Shown in pieces: positions 48,300 through 58,884 of a DNA stretch of 64,000 nt. The stretch is from Phocoena phocoena (Eukaryota > Chordata > Mammalia > Artiodactyla > Phocoenidae), in the NCBI RefSeq assembly GCF_963924675.1, contig NC_089223.1:7576881-7640880 (forward strand), in the 5' to 3' direction. The first letter of the stretch is position 1. Every line of letters starts with the position of its first letter. Under the pieces are notes generated by a model that saw only the letters and a program-made list of their open reading frames with translations, was not told the origin of the DNA and did no database searches. Both the position numbers and the translations under genes were made by a program.

Positions 48300-49640
48300 T
48301 CCTCTTTTTCTTAGATTAAAAGCCAAAGACCTTTACATGTAATCTGTATCTTCCACCCCTATCCCTCTCATCTCATGTTCCCCTTTACCGATTGCAATGT
48401 AGTGAGACATATCTCCCTGTTATACCTCAAATATACATACCCAGACCCACCTCATGGCCGCTGCCCTAGCTGTTCCTTTTCCCTAGAAAGTTCTTCCCCT
48501 ATTTATCTATTTGGCTCATTCTTTCACTTCCTCCAAGTTTTTCTTCAAATGGTAACTTCTCATGAGGCCTACCTGACCTCCCAACATAAAATTGCAGTTC
48601 CCCTCTTGCACTTTTGGTGGGAATGTAAGTTGATACAGCCACTGTGGAGAACAGAATGGAGGTTCCTTAAAAAACTAAAAATAGAACTACCATATGACCC
48701 AGCAATCCCACTACTGGGCATATACCCTGAGAAAACCATAATTCAAAAAGACACGTGCACACCAATGTTCATTGCAGCACTATTTACAACAGCCAGGTCA
48801 CGGAAGCAACCTAAATGCCCATCAACAGATGAATGGATAAAGAAGATGTGGTACATATATACAATGGCATACTACTCAGCCATAAAAAGAAACGAAATTG
48901 AGTTATTTGTAGTGAGGTGGATGGACCTAGAGTCTGTCATACAGAGTAAAGTAAGTCAGAAAGAGAAAAACAAATACCGTATGCTAACGCACATATATGG
49001 AATCTAAAAAAAAAAAAGGTTCTGAAGAACCTAGGGGCAGGATGGGAATAAAGACGCAGACCTACTAGAGAATGGACTTGAGGACACAGGGAAGGGGAAG
49101 GGGAAGCTGGAACGAAGTGAGAGAGTGGCATGGACATATATACACTACTGAATGTAAAATAGATTGCTAGTGGGAAGCAGCCGCATAGCACAGGGAGATC
49201 AGCTCCGTGCTTTGTGACCGCCTGGAGGGGTGGGACAGGGAGGGTGGGAGGGAGGGAGACGCAAGAGGGAAGAGATATGGGGACATATGTATATGTATAA
49301 CTGATTCACTTTGTTATAAAGCAGAAACTGACACACCATTGTAAAGCAATTATACTCCGATAAAGATGTTTAAAAAATAAAGTCAACTATGAGAATTCAA
49401 AAAAAAAATGCAGTTCCTCATACTAGCGTTCTTGATCTACCATATGATATTTTTGTTAATAGCACTTACCACTTTCTAACATATTATGTAATTTCCTTAC
49501 TTATTATGTTTGTTTTTCTCCTTCCACTAGAATTACGCTCTATGTGGGCATGAATTTTTATTTGCTTTGTTCATTGATATAGCCTTAGTCCCCAGAATTG
49601 TGCCTGGTATACCAGTAGGTACTTGATAAAATATATTAAT
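48300..49640 (+). repeat. L2 LINE 3' end, split by L1
   Basis: Left part 48300-48606 (TTTCCCTAGAAAGTTCTTCC, TAACTTCTCATGAGGCC); right part 49415-49640 ends TGTGCCTGGTATACCAGTAG. L1 48607-49403 sits between. Confidence 0.7.
48607..49403 (+). mobile_element. L1 LINE 3' end, young type, ORF2 tail open
   Basis: Encodes about the last 130 residues of L1 ORF2p without a stop up to 49007 ([44 protein letters not shown]), then a full 3' UTR and A tail. TSD around AAATTGCAGTTCC / AAATGCAGTTCC. Severely 5'-truncated, so not mobile. Confidence 0.92.
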
Positions 49641-51219
49641 CAATTCACAAATCTTCACAAGAATATATTCATGTATTTTTAAAATCAAAGATATCCACAA
49701 TCTCACAAACAAAAAGTCAGAATAAAATGTTTAAGGACCCCCCAGGTTCTGTGGAACAAGTTTTGAAAACCTCTGGTTTAAACCTCTTAAATAAGATAAA
49801 ACTTATGGGAAGGAAGCTTTTTAAATGGAAGCCCCTCTACTGACTTAGGCACACTATCTAACAGTGCATATTATCTTACCCTGGAACACCTATTTTTCAG
49901 ACAACTAGGAATAAACCAACCACTCCTAGGAACTTCTGTGAAATCCCCAGCTCTTTCTTTACGAAGGCAAAGAACCAGTGAAGGTCCCTTATTTCTTATA
50001 AAGGAAGCACTGTGCAAAAGTGAAGAGTTGTAGCAAAAATCATGTCTAATTCTTGGAGGCCTCCTTTATCTTTCAATAATATGTATGTCCCTAAGGGTGT
50101 AGATGGACTTGAATTCCTGATCTTGTTTGAGCAGATATTGAAGCCTTTGGAATAGGGAAAGTGAGAAAGGTTTCAAACAGCCAGCTTCATCCTCTAATTC
50201 AAAGAACAGTAAAGTCCTTTAGCTAGAGAAGACTTTTATCAGAATCCGTAGTATGGCGTGGGGAGGAAGCCAGTCCAAATTATGAGGGAGGGGAGGTTGG
50301 GAAGGTGATCCCCAGGCAAGTATTTTGCCAGCCCTGTTTTTCCCCCGGCTTTAACCGTTCCTCAGTGCTCTGAGAGGCAGTCACAGAGAGCAGTCCTTAG
50401 CTAAGCATTTGAAAATGATGGAAGGGCCTTTGATATTATCCCAAACTTTTGTTTTGTTTCCCAGCCTATGTTGGCTTATGATGGAGTCTTCAGAATTCAC
50501 TAGAATGCATTCATGTAAATTTATGATAATCTATTCCTATGTTCCAGGGTATGGAAAAGTTGCTCCAAATTTTCTTTAAGATTTAGAAGCAAACTCAAGA
50601 CTTAGGAGTTGTTTACAAAGAGTCAAAAATCCTATGTTGCATGCTTTTATTATCAAGACTCTCAATGGTTCTGTACAAGTCCCTCAGCACTCATAGTTTG
50701 GGTTTCTCACTTTGCCAATTATCAACTACTCAGAGTTAAGGGCCATATCTTAGGCTTTTGTAGTCCTAGAGTATGGTACTGTTCACACAGTAATCATTTA
50801 ACCGAGGTTTACAGTCGTCATTATGAACAAATGACAACATAAACTGAGGCTATGAACATTACTTAAAATAAAATCACACTTCTGGCAGAACTTTGAAACG
50901 CCAAACCTGCTTCCACGGTGCTTCTGCATTTTAAAAGCCAAAAGCTACAACAGAAAAGCAGTAATCGTGACACACTCTCCTCGTGAGCTCTTCAAACTCG
51001 TTATGTACTGAACCGGCTACACAAGAAGCTCTAGGAGAGGGAAGCTCAAATCAAAGCAACCATTTTTTACTGGGCAGACCAACCTCACCTCTTGATTGCC
51101 TGGCAAGTTTGTGCAACGGCTGGTAAATGTTTAGTGTTTAAGCAATCTGGGTACAATAGTTCAGGACTGGTACCGTGATCAGCTCAATAGAGAAGAGAAA
51201 CTCTCAGGAGGCCTGGCTT
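49641..51219. other. Unique sequence, about 1.6 kb
   Basis: No exon or assigned repeat. The longest frame is 77 codons (50609-50842) with no motif. Confidence 0.5.
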
Positions 51220-51737
51220 TGATACCGACCAGGGTTCTTGGCCTTCCGCAATCAATAGAAATTGACTAGAGGCCAGATGAGAAGGCTTTATCGGGGCCCC
51301 TGTAGCAGCACGGGGGAGTGAGAGAACAAGGAACAGGTTCCCTTGCTTGCTTGCTCCCTGACGGGGAGCGAGCTGGCTCCTTAAACGGGGTGGGGGTAGT
51401 GCTGTGACCAGGGGTCGGGCCAGAGGGGTAGCTTAGGTGTTTTGCCCACCCCTCTGGTGCTGCTGAGTGCACAGGGCACGCTCACTACTGTGCTGTTGCC
51501 CCCAACACCCTGTTTTTGGTCCCAGCTCTTCAGAAGTGGCAGTGGGGTTTTTTTGGGTCTCTTTGTATCTTTTGGGTCCAGAATCTGCCCCAACTGCGCA
51601 TGCTCACAGTTATTTTTAGTCCTGTAGAGTTTCTCCGTATTTTGTTGCTGGATGAGAGGTGTGTCCAGGTGCGAGAACGCAGCACTGCAGCTAAGTGTCC
51701 TGGGTCCCAGCCTGTCTCAGTTTTACTTTTTTTCACA
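51220..51737 (-). mobile_element. ERV LTR, solo, reverse orientation
   Basis: GC-rich ~520 bp unit. In reverse it starts TGTGAAAAAAAG, has a polyadenylation-like GATAAAGCCTTCTC at about 51290 and ends GGTCGGTATCA. No internal region flanks it. Class not assigned. Confidence 0.5.
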
Positions 51738-51959
51738 AGACTGAAGATCTACACAACAAATGCAGCAAATTTTATACATTTCCATAATTATGCGTTTGTA
51801 TGTTTGTATATATCTTATGTAGCAGAGAACGCAAGGGAAGTGTCCTAAAGGAAGGAGATACTTAAAAAGACGAAAAAATCAGAAACATCAGTGCGCCCCA
51901 CAAGAGGACAATGTGACAAACTGTGGTATCTGATGCCGTAATCATAAAAATTAACAAGC

Positions 51960-52565
51960 ATATGGTCTATATTGATCATGGCATGTGAAGTATTTGAGGA
52001 GGAAAAAACTTTTGCTGTACCCTCAGGTTGAGCTCTTGGGGACCTCTGAATTAAACTGACAAAAAGACAACAGGAGAAAGAAGCCTTATCCATATGGAAG
52101 CAGCTAGTAGCTAGCTAACTGGTTAAAGACAGAGGCTTATCTACCTAACTTAGTAGGGGAAAGAGGGAGATGGAGAAAAATCTATGGAAAAAACAAGTAG
52201 GTTTCCATAGGAAAGAAAAGGATTTTTAGGAGAATAAACTGGAGATAAGAAAGCCTGTGATAATATTTATGACTATGCAAGTGGGCTTTTCCATCTCCTT
52301 CATGGCCACGAAACTCCCAGAGAGGAGATTTCTGGCCTATTTACTTGTGATCTCTCTCCTAGGAGTAAGCTCAACCTGAAGAGGGAACTTATGACAGCCT
52401 CATTTCTCTAGAAGTCTCTGCTCTTAGATAAGGGAAATGCTGAGAAGGCTTCTTTCTGCAATCCGTTGATTCTTAACTGCCTTCAGCTCAAATGAATCCT
52501 CATGCCAAAGGGGCATATTGGGGGTAGGGGGGCATATCCTGATCCCCTTCGGTATAAAGTTATAT
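51960..52565 (-). mobile_element. Probable ERV1-type LTR, reverse orientation
   Basis: In reverse, GGGGATCAGGATATGCCCCC starts it and CTTCTCCTGTTGTCTTTTTG comes near the end, resembling class I LTRs. Ends not fixed. Confidence 0.4.
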
Positions 52566-52844
52566 TAGGTGACGAAAATCAGAACTAAATTAACATGCAT
52601 GTTTTCACTGATTTTTAAATATAAAAAAAAGTATGCCTAAACATGGCAGAGATCAGAAATCAGTTTAGGAAAAAGAAAATAGGGCTTTAATAGTCATTAT
52701 TAAGTTTCTTATTCTGTAAGTTTATTAAAGTTCATAGCCATCAGTCATTTTTTAGGTGAGTGAGGGAGAAGTATGAGAATATTAAGAAGAAATTCAGTCA
52801 GGCAGGGAGAGAGATAGTTAAAAAAAAAAAAAAAAAAGTAGTAG

Positions 52845-53063
52845 AGGGTCTTCGCTGGTGGCGCAGTGGTTGAGAGTCGGCCTGCCAATGCAGGGGACAC
52901 GGGTTCGTGCCCCGGTCCGGGAAGATCCCACGTGGCACGGAGCAGCTGGGCCCGTGAGCCATGGCCGCGGAGCCTGCGCGTCCGAAGCCTGTGCTCCGCA
53001 ACGGGAGAGGCCGCAAAGTGAGAGGCCCGCGTACCGCAAAAAAAAAAAAAAAAAAAAAAAAAA
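52845..53063 (+). mobile_element. CHR SINE, GC-rich type
   Basis: GTCTTCGCTGGTGGCGCAG head with a long pure A tail (over 20 As); recent-looking. Confidence 0.93.
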
Positions 53064-53131
53064 AGTAGAAAGGTAGTGAGAGGGGAAAGAAGGCACAGAA
53101 GGGGACGGACAAAACAAAAACCCACAGAGAG

Positions 53132-53300
53132 GGCTTCCCTGGGTGGCGCAGTGGTTGAGGGTCCGCCTGCTGGAATAGGGGACGCGGGTTCGTGCCCCCG
53201 TCCGGGAGGATCCCACATGCCGCAGGGCGGCTGGGCACGTGAGCCGTGGCCGCTGGGCCTGCCCGTCCAGAGCCTGTGCAGCCTGGGCAGGGAACAGACC
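53132..53300 (+). mobile_element. CHR SINE, GC-rich type, aberrant 3' end
   Basis: GGGCTTCCCTGGGTGGCGCA head (one extra G). After CCAGAGCCTGTGC the usual end is replaced by a G-rich stretch, with no A tail; it abuts a reverse SINE. Confidence 0.88.
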
Positions 53301-53317
53301 GGGAAGGAAGGGTCTTT

Positions 53318-53529
53318 TTTTTTTTTTTTTTTTTTGCAGTACGCGGGCCTCTCACTGTTGTGGCCTCTCCCGTTGCGGAGCACAGGCTCCGGACGCGCAG
53401 GCTCAGCGGCCACGGCTCACAGGCCCAGATGCCCCGCGGCATGTGGGATCTTCCCGGACCAGGGCACGAACCCGTGTCCCCTGCATCAGCAGGCGGACTC
53501 TCAACCACTGCACCACCATGGAAGCCCCA
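53318..53529 (-). mobile_element. CHR SINE, GC-rich type
   Basis: Long T-run then GCAGTACGCGGGCCTCTC; head ends CACCATGGAAGCCCC. TSD near GGGTCTTTT on both sides. Confidence 0.93.
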
Positions 53530-53554
53530 TAGGTAGGGTCTTTTATGCAATGCT

Positions 53555-54030
53555 AACGACTTTTACTTTATCTGGGAGGTGAGACTGAAAAAACGCAAAC
53601 ACGAGTGTGTGATGACCAAGTGGAGAATGGACAAGGGGTGACCCTGAAGGCAGGGCAATCAGTTGGGAAGCCACAGCATCAGCTGGATCTAAGGAAATGG
53701 CGGTGAGGATGGAGTGGAGGAGAAAATTACAGATGTGGAGGAGGAAAATTACAGATGTGAAGGTCTGAGAGGCACTGCCATTCATCAAGATGGGCAGACT
53801 AGAAGGACTGGTTTGGGTGGGAATTCCATTTTGCATATGTTGAACTGAGGTACCTATAGGACCTCTGAGCAGACATTTCCAGCCCATATCTGGGCATCTG
53901 AGCGTGGAACTCAGGAGAGAAATCTGGGCTGGGAAAACAGTCGTAAGTTATCAGTATGCACGTGATGGGTGAAGTCATGAGAATGCATTGGCTCACACAA
54001 GGAGGGTACACCGTGAGAAGAGGGTGGATT
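53555..54030 (-). repeat. L2 LINE, RT region
   Basis: Reversed L2: TGGGTGGGAATTCCATTTTG, TCTGAGCGTGGAACTCAGG and, near 53940-53975, a decayed counterpart of the YADD active-site segment. Confidence 0.55.
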
Positions 54031-54114
54031 TTTTGTCCTTGATGAAGCAGTAAAAATTCCTGATTTGATTAAATTGTGACCCCAGAGTAATGTTTTTCAA
54101 TATTCCGTGTGAAG

Positions 54115-54260
54115 AAACGGCAATTATTCATAAAGCACTTCTGCTGCCCAGCTATGACGGTTGTTCTTAGGAAAAGCACCAGTGAAGAGGGCAGGTGGTT
54201 ATTGTTTCAGTTGCAGCCTGAATTAGTTGTTTCCCCTCCACACAGGTTTAATGGGTTTAA
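54115..54260 (+). pseudogene. hAT-type transposase remnant
   Basis: CATAAAGCACTTCTGCTGCC followed by GCTATGACGGTTGTTCTTAG and GGAAAAGCACCAGTG resembles the conserved segment of mammalian hAT (Charlie/ZBED-like) transposases. The frame is broken. Could also be a ZBED-related processed copy. Confidence 0.4.
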
Positions 54261-54616
54261 AAAGGTAAACCTGGGGAACACCAACAATCAAAGGGCAGGA
54301 GACAATCACAGCAGCTGCTGGATATTTAGACAGAAAACCAGAAAAGTGGTGACAGGAAAGCCTTGAGAGGAGACTGAATCAATGAGACAGAAGTAGCCAG
54401 GCATGTTGAATGTGGAAGAGATGTCAAATAAAATAAAAACTAAAATGAATCACTATGTTTATCCAGTAAGAGGTCACTGTGGACCTCTGAGACAGATGTT
54501 TCATCGGTGTGGTAGAGTTGAAGGCAGGATGCAATAAATGAGAGATGGGGAAGCAGCAGCCTCAAATGTAGTCAGGAATGTGGTCTAAGAGTTTGGTTAC
54601 CTTTTGCCTTGGTCTT

Positions 54617-54825
54617 TTTTTTTTTTTTTTTTTTTGCGGTACACAGGGCTCTCACTGTGTGGTCTCTCCTGTTGCAGAGCACAGGCTCCGGATGCGCAGG
54701 CTCAGCGGCCATGGCTCACGGGCCCAGCCGCTCCGCGGCATGTGGGATATTCCCGGACCGGGGCACGAACCCGTGTCCCCTGCAACGGCAGGCGGACTCT
54801 CAACCACTGCGCCACCAGGGAAGCC
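54617..54825 (-). mobile_element. CHR SINE, GC-rich type
   Basis: T-run then GCGGTACACAGGGCTCTC; TSD CCTTGGTCTT on both sides. Confidence 0.93.
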
Positions 54826-55559
54826 CTTGGTCTTAGTCTTGATGTGCTTTTACTATGTCCTCTCCTTCATCCCCTGACACATTTTCCAATTATTCTATCC
54901 CTCCTGGTTTCCAATGAACAGCTGCAGCGTTCTCAGGTCCCTTCTGGAATTTTTTTCCACATAATTATTAATACATAAGTACTTATTAACCTTACCTGAC
55001 TTTGGTAGTGGAAAATAATTAACTTTGGGATGAAACAGGGCTGGGTTTGAATTCCTAGCCAGCACCCTCTGGTAGCTGCTTTTTGTATTTTGTTATCTGT
55101 AGGAGTTTGGGCCTGTACAGAAATCCTCCCAAACTGGCCATGGGTTGGAATTGAGGCTCTGCTGGGACGGAGGTAGCTCTTCCCTCCACTCGTCCGTCCC
55201 CCTCTGGGGAAGTAGCTCTTCTCTGCAAAGTCAAAAGTGTGCGCGTTATCTAGAAATGGCCCTGCCAGTTGACAAGTTCTCTCAAACCTAGCTCCTCCCA
55301 TTATACAGCTAGAGAGCCGGTCCATCCCTTAGTATAGACTTTTGAAGGAATCTCACTGGTTGTTGACTAGAGCTAAGGATTGGCTCCATTCAGGATCCTG
55401 TCGTCCAAACAGCAAGAAGTGTCAGTTGGGACACACATGGCCACCAGGCCGAACATTTAAGCAAGAGCTACGAATAGGGCAGTGCCTGGGAATGAGGGTT
55501 TGGGCTGGACAGAAAGGCCAACGGAACCTCAGACCAATCCCTCGATCTCTTCAGTTTTC
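54826..55559. other. Unique sequence left of CpG island
   Basis: No repeat. Contains an inverted CCAAT (55379-55383); otherwise nothing identified. Confidence 0.45.
55534..55538 (+). promoter_or_regulatory. CCAAT box
   Basis: CCAAT in AGACCAATCCCT, just outside the CpG-dense core, at a reasonable distance upstream of a plus-strand start. An inverted copy (ATTGG) lies at 55379-55383. Confidence 0.35.
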
Positions 55560-55680
55560 CCTGCAAAGCGGAGTTAGTACCTAGCAAACGCTGTGCTGTG
55601 CTGCCCAGAACCGACCACCAGGACCGAGGAACTACAGTAGCCCCCTGGCTGCGGGGACACCGCCCGGGGACAGCTCTCAC

Positions 55681-55950
55681 CCGCTCTCCGCTCCAGGCGC
55701 TTCCCCGGGCAGAAGAGCGCCTCCTCGCCGCCGACAGTCACGTCCTCTTCCCGAACAGCCGGCCTCCCATCGCCGCTGAACGTTCGGGGGCCACGGCCAG
55801 TTCCGCCAGACCCGCCGGGCGCGCACTGAGGAAGAGCCGGGAGGAGGCGGGGCCGGCGGGCGGCTCGGCGGGCGGTTCGCTCAGCCTCGGTATTTGAGGC
55901 AGATTCGCTGTCCGGCCGGCGCATCCGCCGCAGGGGAAAAAGCAAGGGAC
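55681..55950 (-). ncRNA. Candidate non-coding first exon (minus strand)
   Basis: A minus-strand donor (GAGCGG then GTGAGA, GT at 55680-55679) lies inside the CpG island. If used, the transcript runs leftwards, the direction expected for ABCG2 by human synteny. Only the donor supports this; the start is a guess and no coding exon follows in the window. Confidence 0.25.
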
Positions 55951-56334
55951 GGAGGAAGTAACGGGAGGAGGAAGTGAGCGACAAAGGGGGACGGGAAGGG
56001 CAGCTAGCTGTTCGGACCCGCTTTCAGGCGCCGCAGGTCCGGGTCTCCGCCAGGCCCTCCCGAGGCGCAGCCGCCAGACCAGTGGAGCCGGGGCGCGGGG
56101 ATGCAGGGGCGCGGGGCGAGGATGCCGGGCGGGGGATGCAGGGACTCGGCGCAGTCCCCCCTCCCGCTCCCGAGAGCGAGGAGAGCGCCGCCCACCGCTG
56201 TTTCTCATCTCTGCCTGTGCAGTCAGGGCGCCAAGCTGCTCGGGCTTTGCCTGGTTCGGTGGGCAGAAACCAGGGATCCTGGGCAGCAGCCGTAGTCGCC
56301 GCCTGGGGCCAAGCACCACAGTGCATCTTGTTCG
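55950..56334 (+). ncRNA. Candidate non-coding first exon (plus strand)
   Basis: A strong donor (TTCG then GTAAGT, GT at 56335) closes a GC-rich segment that starts near the paired ETS motifs, the usual place for initiation in a TATA-less promoter. A transcript from here would run rightwards, towards and antisense to the PPM1K 3' end. The start is an inference and no downstream exon was recognised. It could instead be a 5' UTR exon of a gene beyond the window. Confidence 0.35.
55954..55975 (+). promoter_or_regulatory. Paired ETS-type sites
   Basis: Two GGAAGT cores 16 bp apart in a purine-rich run. Such pairs often mark start sites of TATA-less CpG promoters (GABP/ELK type). Inferred from motif only. 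Confidence 0.35.
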
Positions 56335-56340
56335 GTAAGT

Positions 56341-57164
56341 GCCCGCGCACTGGCGAAAGGCCGTGGGTGTGCAATGAATGTGCTCCCTTCTTTTGCTGCA
56401 TTTGCTCTTACAGAGTATTTTCCTTCTGGTTATGGGTGCACGACCTGCACAGGATCCAGCTGTTCGAGGGGCCCCCTACTTGGTTTAGTGCTCTGCAGTT
56501 GCTGTCTTGAATAAGGACCTGGCATTGTCATTTGGCACGAAATATGTTACCGGTCCTGCCTTTGGCCGCCTGCCTCTTAAGACATGACGTTAAGTCTCCT
56601 GGCCCTTGAAAGAACCTACCCTTGACATGTGAACAAAGGCTCAGTGACTTCACTGGTTAGATCTCTCTTGGCTCCAAACATCCTGGCTTCACCTGTCCAG
56701 GTGAACACTGATATCCTTCTGGTATAACTCACTTTCCTCACTTGTCGGTCTCCGGACAAAGTTCTAGGGATATTATCAACCACTAGCCCCAAGCCCTGCT
56801 AGACCCACCCTCGTGTCATTTGGACATATGCAGTAGGTTCTCAAAAAATGCTTACCGTTGGTAAACTGACTTATTGGACTTCCGTAAGTGACCATCTAAA
56901 CCCTGTACTGTTTAAAGCATTATTCTGTTCTTCACTTGTTCCCCAGTTATACTCTTTGCTGGAACATTATTTAATTCTCTACTCTAGTTTTAGGTGACAA
57001 ATGCTCAGTTACTGTCTCTATTATGTTCATTCATCCACTGAGTTAGTTTCTGGATCGTGTCCATGTCACTCTTTTTCATGTCCACCAGAGAGCCTTCTGC
57101 AGATGGATGTTAATAGCTGTCTGATAGTAGTGAATTGGTTTTGCTTTTGCTAGTGTATAAAGGA
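56341..57164. other. Unique sequence right of CpG island
   Basis: Would be intron 1 of a plus-strand transcript. No exon recognised. Confidence 0.45.
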
Positions 57165-57362
57165 GGTATGGTAAGAGAAGAAACAGACTTTGAAGTCAAA
57201 GGAGTCTGGATTGGACCTTGCTATTATTAGCTATCTTAAAGGCTTTATTTCTTCATCTATAAAAATGATAATTAGAAAGACTTCCCTGTATGGTTGTTAA
57301 GATTAAATGAGATAATATATGCAGAAGAGCATAGCACATAAAAGACCCTTAATATTCATATC
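57165..57362 (+). repeat. MIR SINE
   Basis: AGACTTTGAAGTCAAAGGAG, TTGTTAAGATTAAATGAGAT and GAGCATAGCACATAAAAGAC in MIR order. Confidence 0.75.
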
Positions 57363-57624
57363 CCTTTCTCCACCTTTTAAAGAAACAAGATTATAGTCAT
57401 CCATGCAGCACTGCTCTTTAGGTTTTGTTCAGAACAAGATTCTGAACCATATTTATACTAACTTATACTTTACAAGGCATAACTGATCATTGTCTTAAGG
57501 AAGCACCAAAAGAGGTTAAATACTATTCCTTCACGATTAAATACTATGTTTGGCTTATTATTTAAAATATCTAATGCACATTTCCCCACTAACATAAAAT
57601 TAATAACAGTGTGATTCAATGAAT

Positions 57625-57745
57625 GCATTGACTCACTGATTTAGCAAACATTTTATCCTCATTGCTGAACTTATAAAAAGTGCTAGGTCAGGAGTCTGAA
57701 CAAAATGAAATAGATCTCTGCCACCATGGAGTTCACCAAGTTACC
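57625..57745 (-). repeat. L2 LINE 3' end
   Basis: TCACTGATTTAGCAAACATT ... CTCTGCCACCATGGAGTTCA, reversed L2 end. Confidence 0.5.
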
Positions 57746-57840
57746 TTCAGGGGATGCTCTAGAAGAGATCCTTGTGCCGAAAGATCGCAACTACGACATT
57801 TTGTTCAATCAATGGCAGAACATTAAAAATTGCTTACATT

Positions 57841-58065
57841 GGGGGCTTCCCTGGTGGCGCAGTGGTTGAGAGTCCGCCTACCGATGCAGGGGACATGGGT
57901 TCGTGCCCCGGTCTGGGAAGATCCCACGTGCCGTGGAGCGGCTGGGCCCGTGAGCCATGGCTGCTGAGCCTGCGCGTCCGGAGCCTGTGCTCCGCGACAG
58001 GAGAGGCCACAACAGTGAGAAGCCCGCGTACCGCAAAAAAAAAAAAAAAAAAAAAAAAATTGATG
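57841..58065 (+). mobile_element. CHR SINE, GC-rich type
   Basis: Complete with about 25 A tail. Exact TSD AAAAATTGCTTACATT (57825-57840 and 58066-58081); the youngest-looking copy here. Confidence 0.95.
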
Positions 58066-58081
58066 AAAAATTGCTTACATT

Positions 58082-58884
58082 AAATGCATATTGCTGAGTT
58101 CCCACTGAACACTTGTTTCTAATTTTTAATACATGGAAATGCTGCAGTAAAATATACCACAGGCAGCATATTGTAGAAATCACAACCATTTTCTTCTTAT
58201 GTACCAACAAATATTTTGGAAGAGGGAAATGAGAGATAAATCTTGTTTGCAATCAAATCGAAAAGATTTGAATAGATAAGTGTGTATATCATGTTTTCAA
58301 AGATTCTTCACATTAATTTTGCAAACAGCCAGGATTTGGCTGCTAAAAAATTTCCAAACATTCATTGACTCCTTTACATCAGTGTTCACAGGGTCACATA
58401 ATAAATATTGGAAAGTCTGGATCCCAAATAAACACAATTTGATTTTAAAGTGTTTAATGCATGTACTTTATTTAAATGTTGCTTTGAACACTGAGATATG
58501 ATTTTACTCATATCTACAGTTACTCGTATCTTACAGTTACTCTAATACTTACTTTTAAAACAATGGTCAAAGCAGCAATTACATCAGCCCACTACAGAAG
58601 TGCTATACACCCAATTAGTACTTTGGTAAATTATAAAACAAATGTACACAAGAGCACTTTAGCAGAAACTAATTTGGGAGACAGCAAACTGCTAAATTCT
58701 GTACAGGAATCCAGTGGAAGAAGAGTCATTCTTGGAGACGGAACAACGCCATGACTTCACAGCCTCGAATGCGCAGTATGACCATCAGTGGACCATTTCA
58801 ACCATCTAACAACCAAGGGGAGCTGCCAGAGGGTCAAGCAGCCTCATTCCAGATGCCAAAAGCAACAGGCAGGTCATCACAGTT
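58082..58884. other. AT-rich unique sequence
   Basis: Repeat-free. May be the distal end of the PPM1K transcript (TTTATT at 58466-58471) or intergenic. Confidence 0.4.

Larger units (their letters stand above)
55560..56340. promoter_or_regulatory. CpG-island promoter, orientation unresolved
   Basis: The only CpG-dense stretch outside SINEs: 55681-55740 alone has eight CpGs. It lacks a TATA box and carries a GC box (GAGGCGGGGCC, 55844-55854), two ETS-type GGAAGT motifs (55954-55959, 55970-55975), a forward CCAAT (55534-55538) and an inverted CCAAT (55379-55383). A strong plus-strand donor lies at 56335 and a weaker minus-strand donor at 55680, so it may fire both ways. Open frames inside (193 codons on minus, 178 on plus) are a by-product of high GC. 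By human synteny it could be a distal ABCG2 first exon (minus) or a non-coding RNA promoter (plus). The gene is not identified. Confidence 0.75.

Noticed and set aside
52745..53582. Long open frames (up to 250 codons) on both strands
   Set aside because: They run through CHR SINEs and poly-A/T tails; GC-rich SINE bodies are open in many frames. The same peptides recur at every SINE of this type in the window.
55738..56510. Frames of 193 codons (minus) and 178 codons (plus) in the CpG island
   Set aside because: High GC with few stops, low-complexity Arg/Ala/Pro composition, overlap on opposite strands and no known domain. The plus frame also reads straight through the strong splice donor.
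58563..58754. 63-codon open frame near the CpG island
   Set aside because: No motif, AT-rich surroundings and no splice or start context; more likely transcript-end or intergenic DNA.
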